64,000 bases of DNA from an uncultured Bacteroides sp. (GTDB taxonomy: Bacteria; Bacteroidota; Bacteroidia; Bacteroidales; Bacteroidaceae): contig CASELH010000043.1 in NCBI GenBank assembly GCA_949288715.1, positions 1 to 64,000 on the forward strand, in the 5' to 3' direction. A program made the position numbers and the translations under genes. The notes beneath the pieces are model-generated. The model was given only the letters and a program-made list of their open reading frames with translations, searched no databases and was not told the origin of the DNA. Every line of letters begins with the position of its first letter. The first letter of the stretch is position 1. This document shows, piece after piece, positions 32,704-42,992 of this stretch.

Positions 32704-34143
32704 TTACAGCCCGTAGGCATATTGCCCGATGGTGTCGTACACCACGCTGGCAATGCTCAGCACAATGATGCCCAGCGTGCAGATGGCCAGACTGGCGCGC
32801 GTGTAGTTGTCGCTGCGGAAGGTAGCGATGGGGGCATCGTTAGGATTGATGTACATGGCCTTCACCACCTTGAGGTAGTAGAACAAGGAGATGATGGTGT
32901 TGAGCAAGGCTATGAATACCAACAGGTGGAATCCGCCATGGAAGGCTGCCGCAAAGATGAAGAACTTGGAGAAGAAGCCTGCAAACGGCGGGATGCCTGC
33001 CAGCGAGAACAGGGCAAGCGTCATGAGGAATGCCAAGCGGGGATTGGTGGTGTACAGACCGTTATAGTCTTGCAGCGTAACCTTGTTGGAGCGCTCGGCT
33101 ACGATGTTGATGACGGTAAACACGCCTAGGTTGGCAAACAGGTATATCAGTATGTAGTACACCAGCGCCGTCATGCCTTGTGGCGTTCCGGCAATGATGC
33201 CCAGCATGATGTAGCCTGCCTGCGAGATGCTGGAGAAGGCCATCAGACGCTTCAGGTTGTTTTGGCGCAGGGCAAAGAGGTTGGCCACGGTAATGGAGGC
33301 AATAGTTATCCAGAACAGTACTTCCTGCCATTGTGCCACCATGGGGGCAAATACTTTGACCAATACAGCCATCAGTACAAAGGCAGCTGAGCCCTTGGAG
33401 ATGACGCTGAGGTAGGCGGTCACCGTGCTGGGGGCGCCTTCGTAAACATCGGCAGTCCAGAGGTGGAAGGGCACCAATGAAATCTTGAATCCCATGCCGG
33501 TGAAGAAGAATACGAATGCCATGATTTGGAAAGCACTGCCATCCAAATGGGCGGGAATGTCATCGAAGTAAAGCGTGCCCACCGTACCGTAAATCATGGA
33601 GATGCCATACAGCAGCAGGCCGCTGGAGAAAAGTGCGGTCAGTATGTACTTCGCACCGGCTTCTGCGGAATGGTGGCGGTATTTGTCGAAAGCCACCAAG
33701 GCTGCCATGGGGATGCTGGCGGTTTCCAGTCCGATGAAGAACATCAGGAAGTGTCCGGCAGAAATCATGAAATACATGCCCAGCAGGGTGGAGAGCGTCA
33801 GTACGTAGAATTCGCCCTGCTTTATGGCGGTGTCGGGACGGCGCATCCATTCGTGGGCCATCAAGAACACGACGATGGTACCGATGGACAGGATGGACTT
33901 CACAATGTGCTGCATCGGCGAGTTGTAGTACATGCCGCCGAAAGCTTCGGCCACCGGGCCGGGTACAATGGTTATCAGGGTGTGTATCGTAAGCAATGCC
34001 ACGGGCAGCATGGTGTTCAACACCGGTTTGCCGCTGTGCTTATGGGCATCGGGGCTCATAAAGAGGTCGGCAATGAAGAGAATGACGATGACGGCTATCA
34101 GCGACAGCTCTTCTTTCATGACAAGGAATTGACTGTAATCCAT
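32704..34143 (-). CDS. nuoN: NADH-quinone oxidoreductase subunit N
   Basis: 479 residues and about 14 transmembrane helices, an antiporter-like proton-pumping subunit of complex I. The proton-channel phrases [27 protein letters not shown], here split, and [16 protein letters not shown] are typical of NuoN. It is the last gene of the operon, 25 bp after nuoM. Confidence 0.93.
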   Translation of the reverse strand: MDYSQFLVMKEELSLIAVIVILFIADLFMSPDAHKHSGKPVLNTMLPVALLTIHTLITIVPGPVAEAFGGMYYNSPMQHIVKSILSIGTIVVFLMAHEWMRRPDTAIKQGEFYVLTLSTLLGMYFMISAGHFLMFFIGLETASIPMAALVAFDKYRHHSAEAGAKYILTALFSSGLLLYGISMIYGTVGTLYFDDIPAHLDGSAFQIMAFVFFFTGMGFKISLVPFHLWTADVYEGAPSTVTAYLSVISKGSAAFVLMAVLVKVFAPMVAQWQEVLFWITIASITVANLFALRQNNLKRLMAFSSISQAGYIMLGIIAGTPQGMTALVYYILIYLFANLGVFTVINIVAERSNKVTLQDYNGLYTTNPRLAFLMTLALFSLAGIPPFAGFFSKFFIFAAAFHGGFHLLVFIALLNTIISLFYYLKVVKAMYINPNDAPIATFRSDNYTRASLAICTLGIIVLSIASVVYDTIGQYAYGL

Positions 34144-34168
34144 GTTTGTGTATCTTCTATGTTAGTAG

Positions 34169-35659
34169 TTATTGAATCATTGCTACATGCTCTACGATGG
34201 GCAATACGCTGTCGCCAATCATGCCGCTAATCCACCAAGGTGCCAGGCCAAGGGCAGCCACGCAGGCTATGAGGATGATGACAGCCGTGCGTTCGTCCCA
34301 CGTGGCATCGGTCAGCGTCAGGTGGTGCTTGTTGGTGCAGGTGCCGTACAGTATCTTTCCAACCAGTCGCAGGATGTAGACCGCCGTGATGACGATAGAG
34401 GTGCAGGCGATGATAGTCCACGCGCGGTGGAAGGTGTCGGCATGCTCAAAGGCGCCGTTGAATATGGTCATTTCGGCTACGAAGCCGCTGAGGCCCGGCA
34501 ATCCGAGGTTGGCAAGACCGGCAATGACATAGCACACCGAGAGGAAGGGCATGATTTTCATCAAGCCCGACAGCTCGCGGATGTCACGTGTATGAGTACG
34601 CCCGTAAATCATGCCGATGAGGGCAAAGAACAGGGCCGTCATCAGTCCGTGGCTCAGCATCTGGAGCACGGCGCCGGTGCAGGCAGTTTGGTTCACCATA
34701 AGGATGGCAAACAGCACCAGGCCGCAGTGTGACACGGAGGAGTAGGCATTGATGTATTTCAAGTCGGTCTGCACGCAAGCCGAGAAGGCGCCGTACACTA
34801 CCGAGATGCCGGTCAGTATCAAGAATATCCAGCCTAACTCTTGGGCGGCTTCGGGCATCAGGTACATGGCAACGCGGAAGCATCCGTATCCTCCCAGCTT
34901 CATCAGTACGCCGGCATGCAGCATGGATACTGCCGTGGGCGCCGAGGCGTGGCCGTCGGGGCTCCACGTGTGGAAGGGGAACAGGGCGCCCAGCACGCCG
35001 AATCCGATGAACGTGAGCGGGAACCAGATGCGTTGCTGCTCGATGGGGATGTTGTGCAGTTGGGCTATCTCGAGCACGTTCATGGTGGTGGCACCCGAAC
35101 CGAAGTAGATGCCCAGGATGCCGATGAGCAACAGTGCGGAGGCACCCATCAGCATCAGCGTCAGCTTCATGGCGGAGTATTCCTTGCGGCCGCTGCCCCA
35201 CACGCCGATAAGCAGGTACATGGGGATGAGGGCTATCTCGTAGAACATGAACATGGTGAACAGGTCTATGGAGATAAAGAACCCGAACACGCCCAGCGAC
35301 AGGAAGGTGAACCACAGGAAGAACTCTTTGGTAAGCGGCTGCAGTCTCCAGGAGGCAAACGTGCCGGTGAATACGATGATGGCAGACAGCAGCAGCATGG
35401 CCACCGAAATGCCGTCCACGCCTACGGAGTAGTGGATGTTGAGAGCCGGATACCATACCATGTCGGCACAGAACAGCATTTCGTCCGTAGCGCCGGCGTG
35501 GCGGGCGTTGAGATACATCACGACCAGCGTGGCCGCCAGCACCAGCAGGGCAGAGGCGCCGGTTACCATCACCGCGCGTATCTGCGCAAGGTTGCGGCTG
35601 AGCCATAGTCCCAGCAACATCAGTAAGGGGATGAGTACGAATAAACTAAGGAAGTTCAT
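34169..35659 (-). CDS. nuoM: NADH-quinone oxidoreductase subunit M
   Basis: 496 residues and about 14 helices. Antiporter-like motifs include LFPFHTWSPDGHASAPTAVSMLHAG (read in two parts) and INAYSSVSHCGLVLFA. It pumps protons in the inner-membrane arm. It lies 23 bp after nuoL and 25 bp before nuoN, so it is co-transcribed. Confidence 0.93.
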   Translation of the reverse strand: MNFLSLFVLIPLLMLLGLWLSRNLAQIRAVMVTGASALLVLAATLVVMYLNARHAGATDEMLFCADMVWYPALNIHYSVGVDGISVAMLLLSAIIVFTGTFASWRLQPLTKEFFLWFTFLSLGVFGFFISIDLFTMFMFYEIALIPMYLLIGVWGSGRKEYSAMKLTLMLMGASALLLIGILGIYFGSGATTMNVLEIAQLHNIPIEQQRIWFPLTFIGFGVLGALFPFHTWSPDGHASAPTAVSMLHAGVLMKLGGYGCFRVAMYLMPEAAQELGWIFLILTGISVVYGAFSACVQTDLKYINAYSSVSHCGLVLFAILMVNQTACTGAVLQMLSHGLMTALFFALIGMIYGRTHTRDIRELSGLMKIMPFLSVCYVIAGLANLGLPGLSGFVAEMTIFNGAFEHADTFHRAWTIIACTSIVITAVYILRLVGKILYGTCTNKHHLTLTDATWDERTAVIILIACVAALGLAPWWISGMIGDSVLPIVEHVAMIQ

Positions 35660-35682
35660 ATCTTCTTGTATCTATTGTTTTT

Positions 35683-37575
35683 TTAGATTAGTAGTATCAG
35701 GATGAGGGCCAGAGCACCGAGCAGGAATACCAAGGCATATTGCTGTACGCGTCCGCTTTGCAGGCCGCGTATCTCGTCGCTGGTGGCATTGGCACTCCAG
35801 GCCAGGAAGTTGAAGAAGCCGTCTACCACATGGCGGTCCCACCAGGCGATGGGGCGGCTGATGCAGGCAAAGATGATGCGGTGCGTGATGAACTGGTAAA
35901 TCTCGTCGATGTAGAAGCGGTGGTAAGCAGCCGTCCACAGCGAGCGGAAGCGGTGTGCCAGGGCGTCGGCCACGGGCTGCTTGTCGCGGGCATACATCCA
36001 CGTGGCCAGGGCGATGGCGACGAGGGCCACGGCAATGCTGGTGCCGGCCACTGTCCAGTCGATGTGTATGTCGTAGGCCGTGCCGTTGGAGCTGACCAGG
36101 TGTCCGAAAGGCAATGCCCATCCGGCCACCACGGTGATGACGGCCAACACTATCAAGGGGATAGTCATGCTGAGCGGACTTTCGTGGGGACGGTGCTCGG
36201 CGTGGAGCTCCTTGTTCTCCGTGCCCCAGAAGATGCCGTAGTAGAGGCGGAACATATAGAATGCGGTCATGCCGGCAATGGCAGTCATAAACCAACCCAT
36301 CGCGGGGCTGAACTGGAAGCAAGCGGCCAGTATCTCATCCTTCGAGAAGAAGCCGCTCAGCGGCCAGATGCCTGCAATGGCGAGGCAGGCGATGAGGAAC
36401 GTGATGTGCGTCACGGGCATATACCGGCGCAGGCCGCCCATGGCGGACATCTCGTTGCTGTGCACGGCGTGGATGATGCTGCCGGCACCCAGGAACAACA
36501 GCGCCTTGAACATGGCGTGGGTGAACAGGTGGAACATGCCTGCCATGTAGCCGAGCCCTCCCTCGTGCGGGTCGGCCGAGGTGCATACGCCCAAGGCCAC
36601 CATCATGAAGCCTATCTGCGAGATGGTGGAGAAGGCCAGCACGCGCTTGATGTCGCTCTGCACGCAGGCCACCGACGCGGCGTAGAAGGCAGTGAACGCC
36701 CCCACGTAGGCCACGAGGTGAAGCACGTCGGGCGCATAAGCAATGAACAGCGGGAACATGCGTGCCACCAGATACACGCCCGCTACCACCATGGTGGCGG
36801 CGTGGATGAGTGCGGAGACAGGCGTGGGGCCCTCCATGGCATCGGGCAGCCAGATGTGCAGCGGGAACATGGCGCTCTTGCCCGCACCGCCTATGAACAT
36901 CAGCCCCAGGGCCAGCGGAATCATGGCCGCGCCCCCGCGGGCCAGCATCATCGTGTCCGGCTCAAAGGTGTAGGTGCCGGCGTAGTAGCCGTAAATAAGG
37001 ATGCCCACCAGGAAGCCCAGGTCGGCAAAGCGGGTGACGATGAAGGCCTTCTTCGAAGCCGCGATGGCCGCCGGCTTGGTGTAGTAGAAACCGATGAGCA
37101 GGTAGGACGACACGCCCACCAGCTCCCAGAACAGGTACATCTGGAAGATGTTGGTAGCCACCACCAGCCCCAGCATGGACATGGTGAACAGCGACAGGAA
37201 GGCGTAGTAGCGCTGGAAGCCCCGCTCGCCCTTCATGTAGCCGAAGGAGTAGATGTGCACCATGAGCGACACCGTGCTGATGACCAGCAGCATCACCACC
37301 GAGATGGGGTCGAGCAGTATGCCCATGCCTATGCACAGCCGCTCGGTGAAGGGCAGCCACGCGAAGTCGTAGGGAATGAGCGTCTCGTAAGTGCCGTCCG
37401 CCAGCCGGGGCATGCCGAAGTAGCTCACGGCGGTGACGTACGACAGCACCGCCACGGCGCCCAGCACCACGGTGCCTATCAGCCCCGCCGTGCGGTGGGA
37501 CATCCACTTGCCCCCCAGCCCCAGCGTGAGGAACGACAGGAAAGGCAACAGCAGGATAAGAATCGTATATTCCAT
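35683..37575 (-). CDS. nuoL: NADH-quinone oxidoreductase subunit L
   Basis: 630 residues. The antiporter-like core has MFPLHIWLPDAMEGPTPVSALIHAATMV, here split, and LAFSTISQIGFMMVALG. The extra C-terminal helices and long lateral arm distinguish NuoL. It is separated from nuoK by 222 bp, the largest gap in the operon, which contains the 22-bp tandem array. The codon usage and GC match the other nuo genes. Confidence 0.93.
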   Translation of the reverse strand: MEYTILILLLPFLSFLTLGLGGKWMSHRTAGLIGTVVLGAVAVLSYVTAVSYFGMPRLADGTYETLIPYDFAWLPFTERLCIGMGILLDPISVVMLLVISTVSLMVHIYSFGYMKGERGFQRYYAFLSLFTMSMLGLVVATNIFQMYLFWELVGVSSYLLIGFYYTKPAAIAASKKAFIVTRFADLGFLVGILIYGYYAGTYTFEPDTMMLARGGAAMIPLALGLMFIGGAGKSAMFPLHIWLPDAMEGPTPVSALIHAATMVVAGVYLVARMFPLFIAYAPDVLHLVAYVGAFTAFYAASVACVQSDIKRVLAFSTISQIGFMMVALGVCTSADPHEGGLGYMAGMFHLFTHAMFKALLFLGAGSIIHAVHSNEMSAMGGLRRYMPVTHITFLIACLAIAGIWPLSGFFSKDEILAACFQFSPAMGWFMTAIAGMTAFYMFRLYYGIFWGTENKELHAEHRPHESPLSMTIPLIVLAVITVVAGWALPFGHLVSSNGTAYDIHIDWTVAGTSIAVALVAIALATWMYARDKQPVADALAHRFRSLWTAAYHRFYIDEIYQFITHRIIFACISRPIAWWDRHVVDGFFNFLAWSANATSDEIRGLQSGRVQQYALVFLLGALALILILLI

Positions 37576-37665
37576 ATTCTATAGTTGTGTTTTTTGTTTC
37601 AATCAATCGTTTTTCCGACCCCCGAAAAGGCCGTTTGTCAATATTCCCGAAGGCGAACCCCACGA

Positions 37666-37797
37666 CACTATAGTGTCGTTAAAAATGCGCTTAAGTGTCG
37701 TTGAAAACGCACTTAAGTCTATTTGCAACGGGACTTAAGTCCGTTCTCGACGACACTTAAGTCCGTTTTCGACAGCACTGTAGTCCGCTTGCCGCCG
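37666..37797. repeat. Six 22-bp tandem repeats between nuoK and nuoL
   Basis: Six contiguous 22-bp units start at 37666, 37688, 37710, 37732, 37754 and 37776. The best unit reads CACTTAAGTCCGTTTTCGAC plus two bases. Each begins with a near-palindrome such as CACTTAAGTG, GACTTAAGTC or CACTATAGTG. The array ends exactly at the base before the nuoK stop codon. There are no spacers, so it is not a CRISPR array. It may bind a protein, form processing hairpins within the nuo transcript or be a fast-evolving minisatellite. Confidence 0.85.
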
Positions 37798-38106
37798 CTA
37801 CCATTTCAAGTCCTCAATCCTATCTGCCTGGATGCTGCGGATGTTGCGGTAGATGTTTATCATGATGGCGATGGCGATGGCCGTCTCTGCCGCCGAGATG
37901 GCGATGGAGAACAGGGCGAAGAAGTGCCCCTCCGTGCCGTCGGGGAAGAGGTAACGGTTGAACGCGGCGAAGTTGATGTCGGTGGCGTTCAGAATCAGCT
38001 CAATCGAGATAAGCATGGCCAGCGTGTTGCGGCGCGTCAGGAAGCCATAGATGCCCGCAAAGAGCATGATGGCCGAGACGATGAGGTAGTATTCCAAGTG
38101 TATCAT
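37798..38106 (-). CDS. nuoK: NADH-quinone oxidoreductase subunit K
   Basis: 102 residues and three helices. The membrane Glu motif MLISIELILNATDINF is characteristic of NuoK, as is the ending SAAETAIAIAIMINIYR. It forms part of the proton path next to NuoJ. It lies 18 bp after nuoJ. The six-unit array abuts its stop codon. Confidence 0.93.
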   Translation of the reverse strand: MIHLEYYLIVSAIMLFAGIYGFLTRRNTLAMLISIELILNATDINFAAFNRYLFPDGTEGHFFALFSIAISAAETAIAIAIMINIYRNIRSIQADRIEDLKW

Positions 38107-38124
38107 AATCGCAATGTATCTGTA

Positions 38125-38637
38125 TTATCGTTTTCTTGCAATGAGCAACCCGCCCACTATGCAGGCCAGCAGCAGCACGCTCACGGCCTCGAAGGGCAGC
38201 AGGTAGCCATACTTCTCGCTGCTGAGCATCTGCCGGCCTATCAGGTCGAAGCTCAGCTCGGCAGGCGTCACCGTGGCGGCGGCAACGAATTTATGCTTCA
38301 GCGTGATGAAGAGCACGATGACGGCGCCCGCCAGCGTCGCCCCCAGTCCGGCCACGAAGCGGCTGCGCTTGAGGCGTTGCGCCCGGTCGCCCTCGCCGCT
38401 GGTCAGCAGTATGGAGAACACGTAGAGCACCACGATGCCCCCGGCGTAGACCATGATTTGCACGGCTCCCAGGAAGGTGTAGCCCAGCAGGAAGTAGAAT
38501 CCCGCCGTGCCCAGCAGCACGAACAGCAGGAAGGTGGCGGCGCGCACGATGCGCCGCGTGGTCACCGTCAGCACGGAGAACACGGCAATGAATGCCGCCA
38601 GGGCGAAGAATACGATGGTTTCAAGACTTATATCCAT
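38125..38637 (-). CDS. nuoJ: NADH-quinone oxidoreductase subunit J
   Basis: 170 residues and five helices. LLGYTFLGAVQIMVYAGGIVVLYVFSILLT, here split, is the NuoJ signature. It lies in the membrane arm next to NuoK. The C-terminus ends LLIARKR. It is 24 bp after nuoI. Confidence 0.92.
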   Translation of the reverse strand: MDISLETIVFFALAAFIAVFSVLTVTTRRIVRAATFLLFVLLGTAGFYFLLGYTFLGAVQIMVYAGGIVVLYVFSILLTSGEGDRAQRLKRSRFVAGLGATLAGAVIVLFITLKHKFVAAATVTPAELSFDLIGRQMLSSEKYGYLLPFEAVSVLLLACIVGGLLIARKR

Positions 38638-38661
38638 ATCTTATGTGTTGATTGACGTGTA

Positions 38662-39147
38662 TTATTCAGTAGTTGGCTTGGCTTTTTCCTCCACGTGGCT
38701 GCCCGGGTGGTTCAGCGTCATGACGAGCTTCGAGCGGTCGAACACGGCGTGCTCGAACTGCTGGTCGAACGTGATGGCGTGGTGCGGGCAGGCGTTGACG
38801 CACAGCTGGCAGAACATGCACGAGCCCAGGTTGTACTCGTAGCGGGCCAATATGCGCTTCTTCTTGCCGTCGTCCGTGGTGATGGTCTCGCTCGTCACCT
38901 TGATGGTGCCGTTGGGGCAGGCCATCTGGCACAGTCCGCAGGCTATGCAGTGGTGCTCGTTGCGCTCATTGTGGGGCATGACGAGCGTGCCGCGGAAGCG
39001 GTCGAACATTTTCAGTTCCCGCCTGTTTTCGGGATATTGCTCCGTAATCTTTGGGGTGAAGAACTCGCGCATCGACGTCTTCAGTCCCGTGGCCAGGCTT
39101 CCTATCGCGTGGAACAGCCCGCCGAAGTATGTCTCTTTCTCTTCCAT
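38662..39147 (-). CDS. nuoI: NADH-quinone oxidoreductase subunit I
   Basis: 161 residues with two ferredoxin-type 4Fe-4S motifs, CIACGLCQMACP and CMFCQLCVNACP, which hold clusters N6a and N6b of the peripheral arm. N-terminal basic residues would contact the membrane. It lies 29 bp after nuoH. Confidence 0.93.
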   Translation of the reverse strand: MEEKETYFGGLFHAIGSLATGLKTSMREFFTPKITEQYPENRRELKMFDRFRGTLVMPHNERNEHHCIACGLCQMACPNGTIKVTSETITTDDGKKKRILARYEYNLGSCMFCQLCVNACPHHAITFDQQFEHAVFDRSKLVMTLNHPGSHVEEKAKPTTE

Positions 39148-39176
39148 AATTCTCTAAACTTCTCTTGGTAATAACG

Positions 39177-40253
39177 TTAGAAGTGCAGCCCGAAAGCCAC
39201 CAGCAGCGCCATCAGCACCAGGTTGGCCATCGATATGGGCATCAGGTATTTCCATTCCAGCTTCAGGATGTTGTCGATGCGCAGGCGGGGGAACGTCCAC
39301 CGCATCCACATCATCAGGAACACTACGAAGAATGCCTTCCCAAAGAACCAGATGAAGCCGGGAATGTAGTCCATCACCATATTGAATCCGTCCAATCCGG
39401 GTATGTGCAGCGGCATCCATCCGCCCAGGAATACGGTGGCTGCCACGGCCGACACGATGAACAAGTTCAGGTACTCGGCCAGGTAGAAGAAGCCGAAGCC
39501 CATGCCGCTATACTCCGTGTGGTAGCCGGCCGTCAGCTCGCTTTCTGCTTCCGGCAGGTCGAAGGGGCCTCGGTTGCACTCCGCATTGGCGGCAATCAGG
39601 TAGATGATGAAGGCGATGATGGCCGGGATGTGTCCCTTGAAGATGAACCACCCGTCGGCCTGTCCGGCCACAATCTCCGAAATCTGCATGGTGCCCGTCA
39701 GCACCACCATGGTCAGTATGCTCATGCCCACCGACAACTCGTAGCTCACAATCTGCGCGCCGCTGCGCATGGCGCCAATCAGCGAGAACTTGTTGTTGGA
39801 GCTCCATCCCGCCAGCAGAATGCCAATCACGCCGATGCCCGACGCAGCCAGCAGGAAGAAGATGCCGATGTTGAAGTCGAGCACCTCCATCCCCTTGTTG
39901 ATGGGCAGGCAGGCAAAGGTGAGGAACGAAGCCAGCAGCACCATGTAGGGGGCCAGGTCGTAGAGCAGCTTGTCGGCACCCCGTGGGCGGAAAATTTCCT
40001 TCGTGAGCATCTTCAGCACGTCGCAGAAGACTTGCAGCGTCCCGTAAGGGCCTACGCGGTTGGGACCCAGGCGGCACTGGAAGAAGCCGCAGACCTTGCG
40101 CTCCATATAAATCAGTATGATGGCCAATATGGCATATAGCAGCACGATGCACACGCCAATGACTACGCACTCGATGAAGATGGCAAGCCCTTCGGGCATC
40201 ACCGATGTCAGCAGTTGGTGTATCCAGTTTGTTACAATACTAAAATCAAACAT
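39177..40253 (-). CDS. nuoH: NADH-quinone oxidoreductase subunit H
   Basis: 358 residues and about eight helices. [22 protein letters not shown], here split, and [28 protein letters not shown], here split, are the conserved loops that form the quinone site. It lies 27 bp after nuoCD. Confidence 0.93.
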   Translation of the reverse strand: MFDFSIVTNWIHQLLTSVMPEGLAIFIECVVIGVCIVLLYAILAIILIYMERKVCGFFQCRLGPNRVGPYGTLQVFCDVLKMLTKEIFRPRGADKLLYDLAPYMVLLASFLTFACLPINKGMEVLDFNIGIFFLLAASGIGVIGILLAGWSSNNKFSLIGAMRSGAQIVSYELSVGMSILTMVVLTGTMQISEIVAGQADGWFIFKGHIPAIIAFIIYLIAANAECNRGPFDLPEAESELTAGYHTEYSGMGFGFFYLAEYLNLFIVSAVAATVFLGGWMPLHIPGLDGFNMVMDYIPGFIWFFGKAFFVVFLMMWMRWTFPRLRIDNILKLEWKYLMPISMANLVLMALLVAFGLHF

Positions 40254-40280
40254 TATCTTTAGCGTTTAGTGAGTTAGTGT

Positions 40281-41876
40281 TTAGCGGTCAATATCGGGGA
40301 CAACGTAGTCCAGCGTTCCGCCGATGGCTATCAGGTCGGCAATCTTTCCGCCCCGGCAAATGGTGTCCATCGTGCCTACCAGCGGCAAACCGGTGGCGCG
40401 GTAGTGCAGGCGGTAGGGCATCTTGTCGCCGCGGCTTTCCAGGTATACGCCAAACTCGCCACGGCTGCCTTCCACGGCGGCATAGTACGAGCCTTCGGGC
40501 ACCTTGATGATGGGCTTCATCTTTTCTTGATAAGGCCCTTCGGGAATGTTGTCTATCAGTTGCTCGATGATGTGCAGGCTTTCTTCGATTTCCTCAATGC
40601 GCACCCGGTAGCGGGCGTAGCAGTCGCCTTCCGTGTGGAGTATCTCTTTGAAGTCCACCTTGTCGTAGGCTGCATAGGGCATACGCTTGCGCACGTCGCA
40701 AGCCCAGCCGCTGGCACGCCCCGTGCCTCCCGTGGCACCGAACGAGATGGCATCCTCCCGGCTCAGCACGCCCACGCCCTTCAGGCGTTGGTGGGCAATG
40801 ACGTTGCCGCCGAAAATGTCTTCGTATTCCTGCAGGTTGCGGCGCATGTAGGGGATGAACTCCTTTACCCTGTGCACGAAGTTGGGGTGGATGTCGGCTT
40901 GCACGCCGCCAATGGTGTTATAGTTCAAGATGAGGCGTCCGCCGCAGGTCTCTTCAAAGATGTCCAGTACCTTTTCGCGGTCGCGGAAGCCGTAGAGGAA
41001 AGCGGTAGTGGCGCCCAGGTCCTGGCAGAGGCAGGAGAAGAACAGAATGTGCGAGTCGATGCGTTGCAACTCGTCCATGATGGTGCGGATGTATTGCACG
41101 CGTTCGCTCACCTCTACCCCCATGGCCTTCTCGATGCACATGCACAAGGCATGGCGGTTTTGCATGGCGCCCAGGTAGTCCAGGCGGTCGGTCAGCGCCA
41201 ATGTCTGCGGATAGGTCAGGCTTTCGTTCATCTTCTCGATACCCCGGTGTATGTAGCCGCAGTTCACGTCTATCTTGCGGATGTTTTCTCCCTCCAGCGA
41301 TACGCGGAAGCGCAGTACGCCGTGCGTGGCGGGGTGTTGCGGGCCGATGTTCACTACATATTCCTCGTCGCCAAACAGCACGTTGGTCTTGGTCTTCGGC
41401 CTGCCTTCTTCGTCCAGTTCCACCTCTTGTGTGGTGTCTTCGGTTTCCTCGTTGGTCATGCGCAAGGGGTTATCTTTGGCCGGGTCGTTGTCTTTACGCA
41501 TGGGGTAGCCTACCCAGTCGTTGCGCAAGAACAGGCGGCGCATGTCGGGATGCCCTGTAAACTCGATGCCGAAGAAGTCGTACACTTCACGTTCGGGCAG
41601 TTCGGCTCCCTTCCAAATGTCGGTCACGGTAGGCAGTTCCGGCTGCTCGCGGTCCAATGTGGCGGTTTTTACAACCATCCGCTTGCCGCTGGTGGTCGAT
41701 TCCAAGTGGTACACCACGCCCAGACCGCGCATCGTTTCCTCCGTGTCTCCCTCGGCAGGAAGCCCCCAGTCCATGCCGGTCAGGCTTTCCAGAAAGTCCA
41801 TTTGTTCTTCTTGCCGCAAGCGCAGCATTTCCGCATGCAGGTCTTGCGGTTTTATATGTATTTCTTTCTCCATCAT
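40281..41876 (-). CDS. nuoC/nuoD: NADH-quinone oxidoreductase fused subunit C/D
   Basis: 531 residues. The NuoC (30-kDa) part occupies about 1-150 and contains [24 protein letters not shown], here split. A linker rich in Glu and Thr leads to the NuoD (49-kDa) part, with [27 protein letters not shown] and the end [12 protein letters not shown]. The fusion is common in Bacteroidetes. Its ATG overlaps the nuoB stop by four bases. Confidence 0.94.
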   Translation of the reverse strand: MMEKEIHIKPQDLHAEMLRLRQEEQMDFLESLTGMDWGLPAEGDTEETMRGLGVVYHLESTTSGKRMVVKTATLDREQPELPTVTDIWKGAELPEREVYDFFGIEFTGHPDMRRLFLRNDWVGYPMRKDNDPAKDNPLRMTNEETEDTTQEVELDEEGRPKTKTNVLFGDEEYVVNIGPQHPATHGVLRFRVSLEGENIRKIDVNCGYIHRGIEKMNESLTYPQTLALTDRLDYLGAMQNRHALCMCIEKAMGVEVSERVQYIRTIMDELQRIDSHILFFSCLCQDLGATTAFLYGFRDREKVLDIFEETCGGRLILNYNTIGGVQADIHPNFVHRVKEFIPYMRRNLQEYEDIFGGNVIAHQRLKGVGVLSREDAISFGATGGTGRASGWACDVRKRMPYAAYDKVDFKEILHTEGDCYARYRVRIEEIEESLHIIEQLIDNIPEGPYQEKMKPIIKVPEGSYYAAVEGSRGEFGVYLESRGDKMPYRLHYRATGLPLVGTMDTICRGGKIADLIAIGGTLDYVVPDIDR

Positions 41877-42475
41877 AAGTCCGTTGCTGCTTGTTTTTCT
41901 TCCTTTTCTTTCCGGTTTGTTCCACCGAAGAATTTCTCAACCTTGATTTTCCGTTGCAGTTGCATCATGCCGTATAAGAAGGCTTCGGGACGTGGGGGGC
42001 ATCCGGGCACATACACGTCTACCGGCAATATTTGGTCTACGCCCTGCACCACGTGGTATGATTTCCGGAAGGGGCCTCCGCTCACGGCGCATCCGCCGAT
42101 GGCCACCACGTATTTGGGGTCGCCCATCTGGTCGTACAGGCGCTTCAGCACAGGGGCCATCTTGTTGGTGATAGTGCCGCTCACCAAGATGACGTCTGCC
42201 TGTCGTGGACTGTTGCGGGTTACTTCAAAACCAAACCGCGCAATGTCGTAGCGGGCGGCGCATACGGCCATGAACTCGATGCCGCAACAGCTGGTGGCAA
42301 AGGTCAGCGGCCAGAGAGAATTGCTTCGTCCCCAGTCTATCAGGTCGTCCAAAGCACCTACAATGACGTTTACTCCGCCGGCATTCAGCTCTTGGATGAG
42401 CTTTTCCAATGTCTCGTTGTCCTGAAATTCTTCGTAAGGGATGGACTTTATCTTGGGCTTTTTCATTACTTCCAT
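41873..42475 (-). CDS. nuoB: NADH-quinone oxidoreductase subunit B
   Basis: 200 residues, binding the N2 4Fe-4S cluster through [19 protein letters not shown] and [12 protein letters not shown] use the ATG at 42475 ([11 protein letters not shown]) because it matches the usual family start; another ATG at 42466 overlaps the nuoA stop by one base. The C-terminal tail is rich in Lys and Glu. Confidence 0.93.
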   Translation of the reverse strand: MEVMKKPKIKSIPYEEFQDNETLEKLIQELNAGGVNVIVGALDDLIDWGRSNSLWPLTFATSCCGIEFMAVCAARYDIARFGFEVTRNSPRQADVILVSGTITNKMAPVLKRLYDQMGDPKYVVAIGGCAVSGGPFRKSYHVVQGVDQILPVDVYVPGCPPRPEAFLYGMMQLQRKIKVEKFFGGTNRKEKEEKQAATDL

Positions 42476-42816
42476 TCCAGCGCTCCTTTCCGCCAGGCGT
42501 AGGCCAGTCCCAGCACTAAGATGAATAAGAAGAAGGCTACGCTCAGCAGGGCGTCAGGCCCCATCGCTTGAACCCGGACAGCCCAAGGGAACAAAAATAC
42601 GGTTTCTACTTCAAACATCAGGAAGAGGATGGCAAACAGGTAATATCCTACGCGGAATTGCATCCATGACCTGCCGCGTGTGGGAATGCCGCATTCGTAT
42701 GGCTCCATTTTCTGCGGATTGAAGGAGCGCGGCGCTATGGCCCTCGCTATGGCCACTACGAGTCCCACGAAAATAATGGCCGTCAGCACGACGGTAACTA
42801 AAAACGTAAAGTTCAT
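42466..42816 (-). CDS. nuoA: NADH-quinone oxidoreductase subunit A
   Basis: 116 residues with three helices. [16 protein letters not shown] and [23 protein letters not shown] identify NuoA; the Cys in ECG is the conserved quinone-site Cys. It is the first gene of an 11-subunit operon without nuoE, nuoF or nuoG. Confidence 0.93.
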   Translation of the reverse strand: MNFTFLVTVVLTAIIFVGLVVAIARAIAPRSFNPQKMEPYECGIPTRGRSWMQFRVGYYLFAILFLMFEVETVFLFPWAVRVQAMGPDALLSVAFFLFILVLGLAYAWRKGALEWK

Positions 42817-42866
42817 ACACTTGCTTTTTAATGTACAAAATTAGGTGCTTTGCCTGTTTGGGCGTG

Positions 42867-42874
42867 CAAAGATA
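42867..42874 (-). promoter_or_regulatory. -7 box of the nuo operon
   Basis: The minus strand reads TATCTTTG, matching TAnnTTTG, 50 bp before the nuoA ATG. A nearer candidate, TAATTTTG at about 42836-42843, would place the start 20 bp from the ATG. Confidence 0.5.
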
Positions 42875-42992
42875 GTGCAAGTTTTTTGTCTGTTTGCTAT
42901 CTGTGTATGGCAAAAATCGTATGTTTTTGCACTTTTTATCCTATATCAAATTAACAAATGCTTCTTTGTCCGGGCAGATTGATATCCCGGTA

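Noticed and set aside
37666-37797. Possible CRISPR array
   Set aside because: Units are contiguous 22-mers with no unique spacers, and no cas genes are present.
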